Source: Actinospica sp035493475
GTDB lineage: Bacteria > Actinomycetota > Actinomycetes > Streptomycetales > Catenulisporaceae
DNA length: 64,000 nucleotides
Direction: 5' to 3'
Assembly: GCA_035493475.1 (NCBI GenBank)
Contig: DATJIF010000009.1
Span: forward strand, 105,094 to 169,093
Positions within the stretch are counted from its first letter, which is position 1. Each line of letters starts with the position of its first letter. The notes under the pieces were generated by a model. It worked only from the letters and a program-made list of their open reading frames with translations. It was not told the origin of the DNA and did no database searches. Below, in pieces: positions 53,624 through 62,012 of this stretch. The translations under genes were made by a program, and so were the position numbers.

Positions 53624-55057
53624 TCAGCGCAGCCGGTCCTTCAAGACCTTGCCGGCCGCGTTCAGCGGAAGCTCCGTCCGGAACTCCACGTACCGGGGCG
53701 CCTTGAACCCGGCGATGCGCTCCCGGCTCCAGCGGATCAGCTCCTCGGCGGTGACCGGGGCCCGCAGCACCACGAACGCCTTGCCCACCTGGCCGAGCCG
53801 CTCGTCCGGCACGCCGATCACCGCCGCCTGCGCGACGGCCGGATGCTCCATCAGGAAGGCCTCGATCTCGGCGGGATAGGCGTTGAAGCCCCCGACGATG
53901 AACATGTCCTTCTTCCGGCCGGTGATCCGCAGGTGGCCGCGCGCGTCGAGGGCGCCGAGGTCCCCGGTGTGCAGCCAGCCGTCCGCGTCGACGGCCTCGG
54001 CGGTCGAGGCCGGGTCGTCGAAGTAGCCGTGCATCACGTTGTAGCCGCGGATCAGCACCTCGCCGTCGTCCGCGATCGCGACCTCGACGCCGTCGCAGGG
54101 TGTTCCGACCGTCGAGGCGATGTCCTCGAACGAGTCCCCGGCGCGCGACGCGGTCGCGGTCCCGGCCTCGGTCAGCCCGTAGCCGGTCATGATGGACTTG
54201 AACGGCAACTCGTCCCTGATCCGCCGGATGAGTTCGACCGGGATGTCCGCGGCACCGGTCACGGCCGTGCGCAGCGACGACAGGTCCCTGCCGGCGGGCG
54301 CGGACAGCAGCGCGTGGTACAGCGTGGGCGGCCCCGGGAGCATCGTCACCCTCTCGCGCTCCACGAGTTCGAGGACGTGATCGATCTCGAATATCGGCAC
54401 CGGCAGGATCGTGGCGCCGCGGATCAGCGAGGCGATGCAGCCGGCCTTGTAGCCGAAGGTGTGCGAGAACGGATTGACGATCAGATACCGGTCGCCCTCG
54501 CGCAGGTCAGCCAGGTCGCACCATTCGGCGTAGGCGCGCAGGTTCTGAGCGTGCGTCATCGGCACGCCCTTGGCCCGGCCGGTGGTGCCCGAGGTGTAGA
54601 CGATGTCGCTCACGTCGTCGCCGCGCACCTCGCGCTCGAAGGGCGAGCCGCTGGCCAGGAAGTCGCCCTTCAGATCAATGCACTGCACGCCCGGCGGAGC
54701 GCTCTGGTCCAGGCCGAGGAAACCCTCCTGCACGAGTACGGCCTTGGCCCCGCTGCGCAGCACGATCTCGTCCGCCTCGGCCGCCTTCAGCCGCGTGTTC
54801 ACGGGCACCAGCACCCCGCCCGCGGCGAGCAGTCCGAACGCCGCCACGATCCACTCCGCGGAGTTGGGCGCCCGGATCGCCACCCGGTCGCCGCGCTCGA
54901 CGCCGATCGACGCGAAGGCCCCGGCCGCCACCCGGATCCGCTCCGCGAGCTGCGGATAGGAGAGCCGGAGCGGGCCGTCCACGACCGCCTCGGCGTCGCC
55001 GAAGCGGTCGGGCGTGCTGAGGGCCATCCGCGGGATGCTCTCCCACGCCGGACGCAT
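53624..55057 (-). CDS. Acyl-CoA ligase (AMP-binding), copy 1
   Basis: 477 residues. ANL superfamily: P-loop VYTSGTTGRAKGVPMTH, MTGYGLTEAGTAT, adenylation Asp in WLHTGDLGALD, hinge GRKKDMFIVGGFNAYPAEIE and catalytic Lys in NAAGKVLKDRLR. It activates a carboxylic acid as CoA thioester. ATG overlaps the amidohydrolase stop by one base (TGATG), so the two act together, possibly on a ring-cleaved or aryl acid. Confidence 0.9.
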   Translation of the reverse strand: MRPAWESIPRMALSTPDRFGDAEAVVDGPLRLSYPQLAERIRVAAGAFASIGVERGDRVAIRAPNSAEWIVAAFGLLAAGGVLVPVNTRLKAAEADEIVLRSGAKAVLVQEGFLGLDQSAPPGVQCIDLKGDFLASGSPFEREVRGDDVSDIVYTSGTTGRAKGVPMTHAQNLRAYAEWCDLADLREGDRYLIVNPFSHTFGYKAGCIASLIRGATILPVPIFEIDHVLELVERERVTMLPGPPTLYHALLSAPAGRDLSSLRTAVTGAADIPVELIRRIRDELPFKSIMTGYGLTEAGTATASRAGDSFEDIASTVGTPCDGVEVAIADDGEVLIRGYNVMHGYFDDPASTAEAVDADGWLHTGDLGALDARGHLRITGRKKDMFIVGGFNAYPAEIEAFLMEHPAVAQAAVIGVPDERLGQVGKAFVVLRAPVTAEELIRWSRERIAGFKAPRYVEFRTELPLNAAGKVLKDRLR

Positions 55058-56232
55058 CAGGACATCAGCCTGGCCAGGTTGCCGCCCATGATCTTGGCCT
55101 GGTCGGCCTCGCTCAGGCCGCTGATCGCGTCCAGGTAGCTGTACGGGTCGGCCAGGCCCTCCGGGTGCGGGTAGTCGGAGCCGAACAGCACCCGGTCCAC
55201 GCCCATCAGCTCGACCAGCGCGCTCAGGTCGTCCTCGTAGAACGGGCTGACGTGGATGCTGTCCTTGATCGCCTGCACCGGGTCGCCGGGGAACTCGTGC
55301 GGCATCTTCTTGTAGACGTCGGCCAGTTCGTCGAGCAGCGGCTTGACCCAGTTCGAGCCGTTCTCGATGAGCGCGATCTTCAGGCCGGGCACCCGGAACA
55401 GCGCGCCGTGGCAGACCCACGCGGCCACCGCGTCCTGGATCGGGCGCCACTCGCCGATCGTGCGGAAGGCGTTCGGCTTGAAGGGCAGCATCTCGTTGCG
55501 CTGCCCCTCCCAGTCGCTGGTGTACCGGGCGTAGCCGCTGTCCGAGGAGTGCATCGCGACCAGCACGTCCGCCTCGACGACCTTGCGCCAGAAGGGGTCG
55601 AACTCGGGCAGCGCGAAGGAGCGCGAACCGCCGAAGCCGGGCACCGGGGCGGGCCGGACCAGGATCGCCCGCGCGCCGCGCTCGACGCACCATTCGAGCT
55701 CTTCGATCGCCTTGTCCACGATCGGCAGCGTGATCACCGGCGTGGTGAAGATGCGGTCCTTGTAGTTGAAGGACCAGGTCTCGTGCAGCCATTCGTTGAG
55801 CGAGTGGATGACGGCGTGGATCAGCTCCGGATCGTCGCGCATCCGCTCCTCGATCAGGCTGGCCAGCGTCGGGAACATCAGCGTCTGCTGCACGCCGAGC
55901 TCGTCGAGCAGTTCGAGGCGCGGGCCCGGCTCGCGGAAGGCGGGGATCGAGCGCATCGGCTCGCCGAAGATCTCCCGGCGGCTCTTGCCCTCCGGGTTGC
56001 CGAACTTGAAGTACTCCTCCATCGCTCCCGGCCTGGCCACCACCTCGAAGGTCGGGTTCGGGATGTACTCGCTGATCTGGCCCCGGATCGCGATCTTCGT
56101 ACGGCCGCGCAGCTGCACGTACTCGATCGCCCCCTGGTACTCCGCCGGGAGATGCCTGGTCAGCGCGTCCTCGGTCTCGTACAGGTGGTTGTCCGCGTCG
56201 AACAGCGGAAACGGCACTTCGCGCGACGCCAT
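55057..56232 (-). CDS. Amidohydrolase-2 (ACMSD-like) metal-dependent hydrolase
   Basis: 391 residues. TIM-barrel of the amidohydro_2 family: FDADNHLYE at the start replaces the usual DxHxH, with MHSSDSGYAR, IENGSNWVKPLLDEL and FGSDYPHPEGL later. Family members decarboxylate or hydrate aromatic and ring-fission acids. First gene of a leftward pair with the acyl-CoA ligase, divergent from the ferredoxin-type reductase. Confidence 0.85.
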   Translation of the reverse strand: MASREVPFPLFDADNHLYETEDALTRHLPAEYQGAIEYVQLRGRTKIAIRGQISEYIPNPTFEVVARPGAMEEYFKFGNPEGKSRREIFGEPMRSIPAFREPGPRLELLDELGVQQTLMFPTLASLIEERMRDDPELIHAVIHSLNEWLHETWSFNYKDRIFTTPVITLPIVDKAIEELEWCVERGARAILVRPAPVPGFGGSRSFALPEFDPFWRKVVEADVLVAMHSSDSGYARYTSDWEGQRNEMLPFKPNAFRTIGEWRPIQDAVAAWVCHGALFRVPGLKIALIENGSNWVKPLLDELADVYKKMPHEFPGDPVQAIKDSIHVSPFYEDDLSALVELMGVDRVLFGSDYPHPEGLADPYSYLDAISGLSEADQAKIMGGNLARLMS

Positions 56233-56241
56233 GAGATCCTC

Positions 56242-56341
56242 CTTCTCTCGTTAGAAGAACTATATTCTCGGGCCTAGTTCGCCGCAAGGCTCCTCTGCAA
56301 ATTTGAGAATTGCGCTCTCGTTCTAGGAGAACGTACTATTC
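56242..56341. promoter_or_regulatory. Two related operator-like elements between divergent catabolic genes
   Basis: Element 1 (56242-56270) contains CTTCT-N6-AGAAG and runs CTCTCGTTAGAAGAAC then TATATTC. Element 2 (56314-56341) contains GTTCT-AGG-AGAAC (56320-56332) and runs CTCTCGTTCTAGGAGAAC then TACTATTC. The two share most of their length in the same orientation. They lie between the amidohydrolase and reductase starts. Probably sites of a regulator controlling both sides. Confidence 0.5.
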
Positions 56342-56345
56342 AGGC

Positions 56346-57335
56346 ATGGCGCGAGACCACGGCTTCCATCCGGCGCGGGTCACCCGGGTCGTGCAGGAGA
56401 ACAGCGACACCCGCACCTACGTCCTCGAACTCGGCGTCCCGTACACCTACCTGGCCGGGCAGTTCATCACGCTCAAGGTCGGCGGCACGCTGCGCAGCTA
56501 CTCCATGTCGAGCTCCCCGGACACCGACAGCGAGCTGATGGCGACGGTCAAGCGCGTCCCCGGCGGCTTCGCGTCGAACTGGATCCACGACAACCTGCGC
56601 GCCGGCGACCTCGTCGAGGCGACCCTGCCGACCGGTGTCTTCTGCCTGCGCGAGAGCACCGGGCCGCTGGTGGCGTTCTGCGGCGGCAGCGGCATCACGC
56701 CGATCGTCTCGCTGGTGAAGACCGCGCTGGCCACGACGCCGCGCCGCGTCAGGGTGCTGGCAGCCGACCGGGACGCGGACTCGGTCATCTTCGGGCCGAC
56801 GCTGGAGGCCCTCGCCGCCCAGTACCCCGACCGGTTCGAGATCCACCGGCACCTCGACGCGCGGCACGGCCTGGTCACCGAGTCCCGAGTGCGCGGATTC
56901 GCCGGGGACGACCGCGACGCAGACTTCTACCTCTGCGGCCCGGCCCCCTTCATGGAACTGGCCGAACGCGCCCTGCTGGCCCACGGCGCGGCCCCGGACC
57001 GGATCATCGTCGAACGCTTCGCGGCCCCGCCCGCAATCGAGCCGGACGACGACGCGGCGGGCGGCACCGTACGGATCGTGCTGTCCGGCAAACGGCACAC
57101 CGTCGCGCAGCACGCCGGGGAGACGCTGCTGGAGAGCGCGCGGCGGGCCGGCCTCGCCCCGCCGTTCTCCTGCGAGGCCGGGAACTGCGCCACCTGCATC
57201 GCCCGGATCACCGAGGGCGAGGCCACCATGCGCGTCAACAACGCCCTCGAGGATGACGAGATCGCCGACGGCTGGGTACTGACCTGCCAGGGCGTGCCCG
57301 CATCCGCGCACGTCACCGTCGTCTACGAGGGCTGA
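56346..57335 (+). CDS. Ferredoxin-NAD(P)H oxygenase reductase, KshB-like
   Basis: 329 residues. FAD domain with RSYSMSSSP, NAD domain with CGGSGITPIVSLVK and YLCGPAPFME, and a C-terminal plant-type [2Fe-2S] domain with CEAGNCATC and a later LTCQG. This is the reductase of a Rieske or similar monooxygenase (3-ketosteroid hydroxylase or phenylacetyl-CoA type). No oxygenase component is in the window. First gene of a rightward three-gene set. Confidence 0.88.
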   Translation: MARDHGFHPARVTRVVQENSDTRTYVLELGVPYTYLAGQFITLKVGGTLRSYSMSSSPDTDSELMATVKRVPGGFASNWIHDNLRAGDLVEATLPTGVFCLRESTGPLVAFCGGSGITPIVSLVKTALATTPRRVRVLAADRDADSVIFGPTLEALAAQYPDRFEIHRHLDARHGLVTESRVRGFAGDDRDADFYLCGPAPFMELAERALLAHGAAPDRIIVERFAAPPAIEPDDDAAGGTVRIVLSGKRHTVAQHAGETLLESARRAGLAPPFSCEAGNCATCIARITEGEATMRVNNALEDDEIADGWVLTCQGVPASAHVTVVYEG

Positions 57336-57344
57336 GGAAACACC

Positions 57345-58064
57345 ATGGACGTGGAACTCGAAGCGGACGGCGACCTGGCCGTCATCACCGTCAACCGCCC
57401 GCACCGGCGCAACGCGATCGGGCCGGACACGATGGACGCGCTGGACAAGGCCCTCGACGCGGCGACCGACGCGACAGCCCTCGTCGTCACCGGCGCGGGC
57501 GACCGGGCATTCGTCTCCGGCGGCGACCTGAAGGAGCTCGCCGCGATCCGTTCACTCGAGGACGCGCGGACGATGGCACTGCGGATGCACGGGATCTGCG
57601 AACGGCTCGTCGCCTTCCCCGGACCGGTGATCGCGGCACTCAACGGTTCCGCGTTCGGCGGCGGCGCCGAGTTCGCGACGGCCGCCGACATCCGGATCGC
57701 CGCGCACGACATCAAGATCGGGTTCACCCAGACGGCCCTGGCGATCGTGCCCGCGTGGGGCGGCGCCGAACGCCTCGCGAAGCTCATCGGCCCCGGCAAG
57801 GCACTGCTACTCGCGGGCGCGGCGACCGTACTCGACGCCGAGCAGGCCGAACGGATCGGGCTGATCGACCACGTACTCCCGCGCCCCGAATTCGAGCAGG
57901 GCTGGCGCACGATCGCCCGTTCCCTCGCCACCGCCCAGGCGCGCGAGATCAAGCGCCTGGTGACGCGGCACCCGACGCCCGAGGACGCGGCCGAGGCCTT
58001 CGCGCACTTCTGGGTCGCGCAAGAACACTGGGACGCGGCGGAAAGGACGACCCGTGGCAGGTGA
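57345..58064 (+). CDS. Enoyl-CoA hydratase/isomerase family protein
   Basis: 239 residues. Crotonase fold with FVSGGDLKELAAI and NGSAFGGGAEFATAADIRIA forming the oxyanion hole. At the place of the catalytic Glu pair it reads GFTQTALAIVPAWGGAERL, where one Glu is Gln/Thr-like. It may therefore be an isomerase or hydrolase-type member and not a simple hydratase. 9 bases after the reductase gene; it overlaps the next gene by 11 bases. Confidence 0.82.
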   Translation: MDVELEADGDLAVITVNRPHRRNAIGPDTMDALDKALDAATDATALVVTGAGDRAFVSGGDLKELAAIRSLEDARTMALRMHGICERLVAFPGPVIAALNGSAFGGGAEFATAADIRIAAHDIKIGFTQTALAIVPAWGGAERLAKLIGPGKALLLAGAATVLDAEQAERIGLIDHVLPRPEFEQGWRTIARSLATAQAREIKRLVTRHPTPEDAAEAFAHFWVAQEHWDAAERTTRGR

Positions 58065-58803
58065 CCTGTACGTCCAGACGAGCCCGGTCGGCTCGATCGT
58101 GCGCCCGGCGCGGGCCGGGGAGACGGTCGTGCTGTTCGTGCAGAACGACTGGCTGCTGCCGCGTTCGACCTCGACGATCCCCGAGACGGCCGCCCGGATC
58201 GCCCGGGAATCGCAGGCCACCGTCGTATGCTGCGGCTACAGCCCCTCGTTCCCCGGCTCGCTGGACGACGTGCGCGTCGCGTTCCACTACTGCGAAGGCC
58301 GCGGACGGACCGTGGTCGCAGGCGAACGGCTCGGCGCCGGACTCGCCGCCGCGCTACTGCTCCAACTGAGGGACGAGGGAGTCGCGCCGCCGTGCTGCGC
58401 CGTGCTCACCTCAGCCCTGTTCGACCTGACCCTCGACGCGCCGAGCCTCTCGCTGAACGCGGCCGCCGATCCCGAACTCGACGTCTCCGCCCTCGCCCGG
58501 CGGGTCCGGCGCTACGCGGCAGGCGCGGCCCCGGCCGATCCGCTGCTCAGCCCGCTGCACGGAAACCTGCACGGCCTGCCGCCCATCCAACTGCTGGCGG
58601 CGGGAAACGATCCGCTGCTCGACGACTCGCTGTCCTTCGCGACCCGCGCCGCCCGCTCCGGCGTGACCGTGGAACTGCGGATCCGCCCGGTCGGCGCCCG
58701 CCCGGACAACGAGGCGGTGGCCGCGATGGCCGGGTTCATCCGGGCTCACGCCGGAGTGGACCCGAGCAGGACCGAGATCACCTCGCGCATGATCTCCGGG
58801 TAG
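58054..58803 (+). CDS. Degenerate alpha/beta hydrolase (HSL type, no catalytic Ser)
   Basis: 249 residues, GTG start inside the end of the previous gene. Overall alpha/beta hydrolase-3 pattern, including LLAAGNDPLLDDSLSFA with the expected Asp (186). The nucleophile elbow GDSAGG is replaced by GERLGAG (Arg92 where Ser should be), no HGGG oxyanion motif is present, and no His follows the last strand (RPVGARPDNEA). Probably catalytically dead, perhaps binding a CoA ester or pathway acid. Its 3' end overlaps the convergent tetR gene by 58 bases. Confidence 0.75.
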   Translation: MAGDLYVQTSPVGSIVRPARAGETVVLFVQNDWLLPRSTSTIPETAARIARESQATVVCCGYSPSFPGSLDDVRVAFHYCEGRGRTVVAGERLGAGLAAALLLQLRDEGVAPPCCAVLTSALFDLTLDAPSLSLNAAADPELDVSALARRVRRYAAGAAPADPLLSPLHGNLHGLPPIQLLAAGNDPLLDDSLSFATRAARSGVTVELRIRPVGARPDNEAVAAMAGFIRAHAGVDPSRTEITSRMISG

Positions 58804-59315
58804 TCGGCCTGCACGCCGTCCAGCAGCCACTGCTCCTGGAACCCGTCGAGCATCGCGAGCAGCGCCGTCGCGGCGGCCCGCGGGCTCAGACCGCTCGGCA
58901 GCCGCTCGCCGTACAGCCCGGTGAGCCGCTCGGCCATGTAGTCCCGCAGCGTGCGGTAGTAGTCCTGGACCTCCTGCCAGACCGGATCGTCGTGCACCAC
59001 GCCCGACACCATCAGCTTGCTGTTGACCTGCGCGAGCGCCGGAATCCGGTGGTCGAAGGCGAGCACCTCGGCCAGCAGGCTCGGAAGGTCGTCGAGGTCG
59101 GCGTGCCCGTCCGCCAGGTGGTCCCGGTGCATGTCCTCGCGGAACCGCAGGATGCCCATCAGCAGCTTGGTCTTGCTCGGGAAATAGTGCAGCACGCCCT
59201 GCCTGGTCAGCCCGGCGCGCCGGGCCACCTCGTCGAACGAGGTGCCGCGGTAGCCACGCTCGGCGAACACCTCCACCGCCGCCTCGAGCACCGCGTCGCG
59301 TCGGGCCGTCGTCAT
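58746..59315 (-). CDS. TetR-family transcriptional regulator
   Basis: 189 residues. N-terminal HTH (TSFDEVARRAGLTRQGVLHYFPSKTKLL) and a ligand domain with DGFQEQWLLDGV. In this branch ligands are often acyl-CoAs or aromatic acids. It lies downstream of the thiolase gene on the same strand; a palindrome AGTTCGAACT (59331-59340) is in the gap. Likely regulator of the surrounding catabolic genes. Confidence 0.88.
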   Translation of the reverse strand: MTTARRDAVLEAAVEVFAERGYRGTSFDEVARRAGLTRQGVLHYFPSKTKLLMGILRFREDMHRDHLADGHADLDDLPSLLAEVLAFDHRIPALAQVNSKLMVSGVVHDDPVWQEVQDYYRTLRDYMAERLTGLYGERLPSGLSPRAAATALLAMLDGFQEQWLLDGVQADYPEIMREVISVLLGSTPA

Positions 59316-59354
59316 CGGCTTCCCTCCGGCAGTTCGAACTCTGCTGCCGTAAGC

Positions 59355-60518
59355 CTAGGGGGCGGGCACCTCCACGACCATCGCCGAGCCCATCCCGCCG
59401 CCCGCGCACATCGAAGCGACCCCGACCCCGCCCCCGCGCCGCCGCAGCTCATGCACCAGCGTGACCAGCATCCGAGCCCCGGTAGCCGCGATCGGATGCC
59501 CGAGCGAGCAGCCACTGCCGTTCACGTTCACCAGCTCAGGATCAAGGTCAAGCCGACGAACCGCAGCCACGGCAACCGACGCGAAGGCCTCATTAATCTC
59601 GTACAAGTCCACATCCGCAGGCTTCAGTCCGCAGCGCGCCAGAGCCTTCGGAATCACCAACACCGGAGCAAGCCCCGTCTCAGCCGGATCAACGCCAACC
59701 GAAGCCCAAGCCCGAACCGTACCGAGCACCGGAAGCCCACTCCCACCCCCGTCGCGCGCCAAAACCAACGCCGCAGCAGCGTCATTGGCACCGCACGCGT
59801 TCCCCGCAGTGATACTGAACCCTTCGATCTCCGGATGCAGCGGCTTCAGCGCGGCCAGCTTCTCCATACTCGTCGTCCGCCGCGGGTGCTCATCAACAGC
59901 GAAGCGTCCCAACGCGGTATCGATCGGAATGACCTCCGCATCGAAGCGCCCCTCGTCAATCGCACGCACGGCGTTCTGATGCGACCGCAGCGCCCAGGCG
60001 TCCATCTCCTCGCGCGTAATGCCCGCCTGCACGGCCGTGTTCCAGCCGATGGTGATCGACATATCCCGGTTAGGCGCATCCACCCGATCCGGATGCGTCG
60101 CCGGCAGCCAGTTCTCAACCCACTCCCCCGGCGCCGTCTGGAACCGGCTGCGCGGCGCGGTAGACGAGGAGTGCACCCCGCCCGCGATAACCAACTCCTC
60201 CATCCCCGCACGAATCCCCGCCGCCGCAGCCGCAACCGCCGACAGTCCCCCCGCGCAGTGCCGATTCAAAGCCTGCCCCGGAACAGACCCAAGCCCGGCC
60301 GTCAACGCCGCGTGCCGAGCCAGCACCCCGCCCCCATAGTGCTCCTCAGCCAGCACCACGTCGTCGATCGCGGCAGGATCCAGACCCGCGGCCGCCGCGG
60401 CAACCACGTGCTCAGCCAGATCGAATGCGTTGGTCTCCCGCAGAGTCCCCTTGCCGGCGGTACCGATGGGCGTGCGCAGGGCGGAGACGATGACGGCTTC
60501 AGGCATGACTTCAGGCAT
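59355..60518 (-). CDS. Acetyl-CoA acyltransferase (thiolase)
   Basis: 387 residues. Nucleophile Cys in NRHCAGGLSAV, the NEAFASV block, SLGHPIAATGARM with the active His, and CAGGGMGSAMV with the second Cys. It cleaves a 3-oxoacyl-CoA with CoA. Two in-frame ATGs (60518, 60506); the first overlaps the ligase stop by 8 bases and is preferred. Confidence 0.9.
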   Translation of the reverse strand: MPEVMPEAVIVSALRTPIGTAGKGTLRETNAFDLAEHVVAAAAAGLDPAAIDDVVLAEEHYGGGVLARHAALTAGLGSVPGQALNRHCAGGLSAVAAAAAGIRAGMEELVIAGGVHSSSTAPRSRFQTAPGEWVENWLPATHPDRVDAPNRDMSITIGWNTAVQAGITREEMDAWALRSHQNAVRAIDEGRFDAEVIPIDTALGRFAVDEHPRRTTSMEKLAALKPLHPEIEGFSITAGNACGANDAAAALVLARDGGGSGLPVLGTVRAWASVGVDPAETGLAPVLVIPKALARCGLKPADVDLYEINEAFASVAVAAVRRLDLDPELVNVNGSGCSLGHPIAATGARMLVTLVHELRRRGGGVGVASMCAGGGMGSAMVVEVPAP

Positions 60519-61962
60519 GAGCGGACTCCGATTCCAATTCGGCCAGCAGGACGCGACGCAGCAGCTTGCCGGTATCGGTCCGCGGCAGCGTGTCGCGGAA
60601 CACAACGACGTCAGGGGTCTTCGACGAGCGGAGCCGTTCCTTCACCCACGCCCGGATCGCGGCCGGATCCCCATCCCCGACCACGACGGCGACCAGCCGC
60701 TGCCCCCACTCCGGATCAGGCAGCCCGAGCACCGCCGCCTCGACGATCCCCGGATGCGCCAGCAGCACGTCCTCGATCTCGGCCGGAGCGATGTTCTCGC
60801 CCCCGCGAATGATCGTGTCGTCCGCCCGCCCCTCGATAAAGAGGTACCCCTCCCCATCAAGCCGACCGCGGTCCCGAGTGGCGAACCACCCCTCCCCGTC
60901 CAACACACTGCGCCCGCCGTACTCCCCCGCAATCTGCCCGCCCCGCACGAACACGAGCCCCGTCTCCCCCACCCCAACCGCCACCCCGTCCTCGTCCCGA
61001 ACCTCGATCTCGATCCCAGGCAACGCCCGCCCCACCGACCCAAGCCGCTCCCGACCGGCCCCCTCAGCAGCCAGCGCAGCACGATGCTCCTCCGGCCCAA
61101 GCACAGCAACCGACGACGACGTCTCCGTCAGCCCATAAGCATTGACGAACCCCGTCGATGGAAAAACCCGCAGCGCCCTCTCCACCACCGGCCGCGGCGT
61201 ACGCGCACCCCCGTACGCAAGGCTCCGCAACGTAGGCGCGTCCGCCTCCCACCCCTCAGGAACCTCGGCGACGATCCGAGCCAGCATCGTCGGCACCACC
61301 AGCGCGTGCGTGACCCGTTCCCGCCGAACCGCCTCCAACCACCCACCCGGCGAGAACGACGGCAAATACACCACCCGCCGCCCCGAGTAGAGGTTGGTCA
61401 GCACGTTCATCAGCCCCGCAACGTGATACGGCGGCACCGCCACCAACGCCGCGTCCTCCGCCGCCGCCGACATGAACTCCTGCGTATTCAGCACGTACGC
61501 AAGCAGATGCCGATGCCGCAGCGTAGCCGCCTTAGGCTCGGCCGTAGTCCCGCTCGTATAAAGCACCACCGCAACCGGATCGTCCTCCCGCTCCCCCTCG
61601 ACAAGCTCGCCCTCCGACGCGCCGCCCACCCCACCATCAGACTCGAGCAGCCCGTCAAGCCCCTCCCCCCGCAGCACGGCGGCTCCAGGATGCCGCTCGA
61701 TGATCGCAGCGGTCTGCTGCTCGCCGAGCCGATAGTTCACCGGGATGAACGGCACGCCCGCGATCGCCGCACCGAACAACGCGACCGGGAACGCGAGCCT
61801 GTTGGTACCGAGATAGAGCACGGCCGAGCGACCGCGAAAGCGCCCAGCGGCCCCACGCGCCAACGACAGCAGTTCCGCGCCGGTCAGCGAGCGCCCGTCC
61901 GCAGTGACCGCCGCGCGATCCCCGCCCGAGGCTGCCATTTCCAGGATCATCGTGATATCCAT
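60511..61962 (-). CDS. Acyl-CoA ligase (AMP-binding), copy 2
   Basis: 483 residues from MDITMILEMA. P-loop VLYTSGTTAEPKAATL, NAYGLTETSSSVA, WFATRDRGRLDGEGY (TRDRG instead of TGDLG), hinge GRADDTIIRGGENIAPAEIE, and Lys in RTDTGKLLRRVLL. It activates a pathway acid. The gene runs toward thiolase and tetR. An in-frame upstream start would place the protein across the operator-like TTCT-N9-AGAA element, so the ATG at 61962 is preferred. Confidence 0.88.
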   Translation of the reverse strand: MDITMILEMAASGGDRAAVTADGRSLTGAELLSLARGAAGRFRGRSAVLYLGTNRLAFPVALFGAAIAGVPFIPVNYRLGEQQTAAIIERHPGAAVLRGEGLDGLLESDGGVGGASEGELVEGEREDDPVAVVLYTSGTTAEPKAATLRHRHLLAYVLNTQEFMSAAAEDAALVAVPPYHVAGLMNVLTNLYSGRRVVYLPSFSPGGWLEAVRRERVTHALVVPTMLARIVAEVPEGWEADAPTLRSLAYGGARTPRPVVERALRVFPSTGFVNAYGLTETSSSVAVLGPEEHRAALAAEGAGRERLGSVGRALPGIEIEVRDEDGVAVGVGETGLVFVRGGQIAGEYGGRSVLDGEGWFATRDRGRLDGEGYLFIEGRADDTIIRGGENIAPAEIEDVLLAHPGIVEAAVLGLPDPEWGQRLVAVVVGDGDPAAIRAWVKERLRSSKTPDVVVFRDTLPRTDTGKLLRRVLLAELESESAHA

Positions 61963-61972
61963 GATAATGGCA

Positions 61973-61989
61973 TTCTCGTCCAGGAAGAA
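61973..61989. promoter_or_regulatory. TTCT-N9-AGAA site between the ligase and SDR genes
   Basis: TTCT (61973-61976), nine bases, AGAA (61986-61989), in the 50-base gap between the divergent acyl-CoA ligase and dehydrogenase genes. Same spacing as the site upstream of the DHA2 transporter. Confidence 0.4.
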
Positions 61990-62012
61990 CATGGCTCGCA
62001 AGAGGAGAGACG

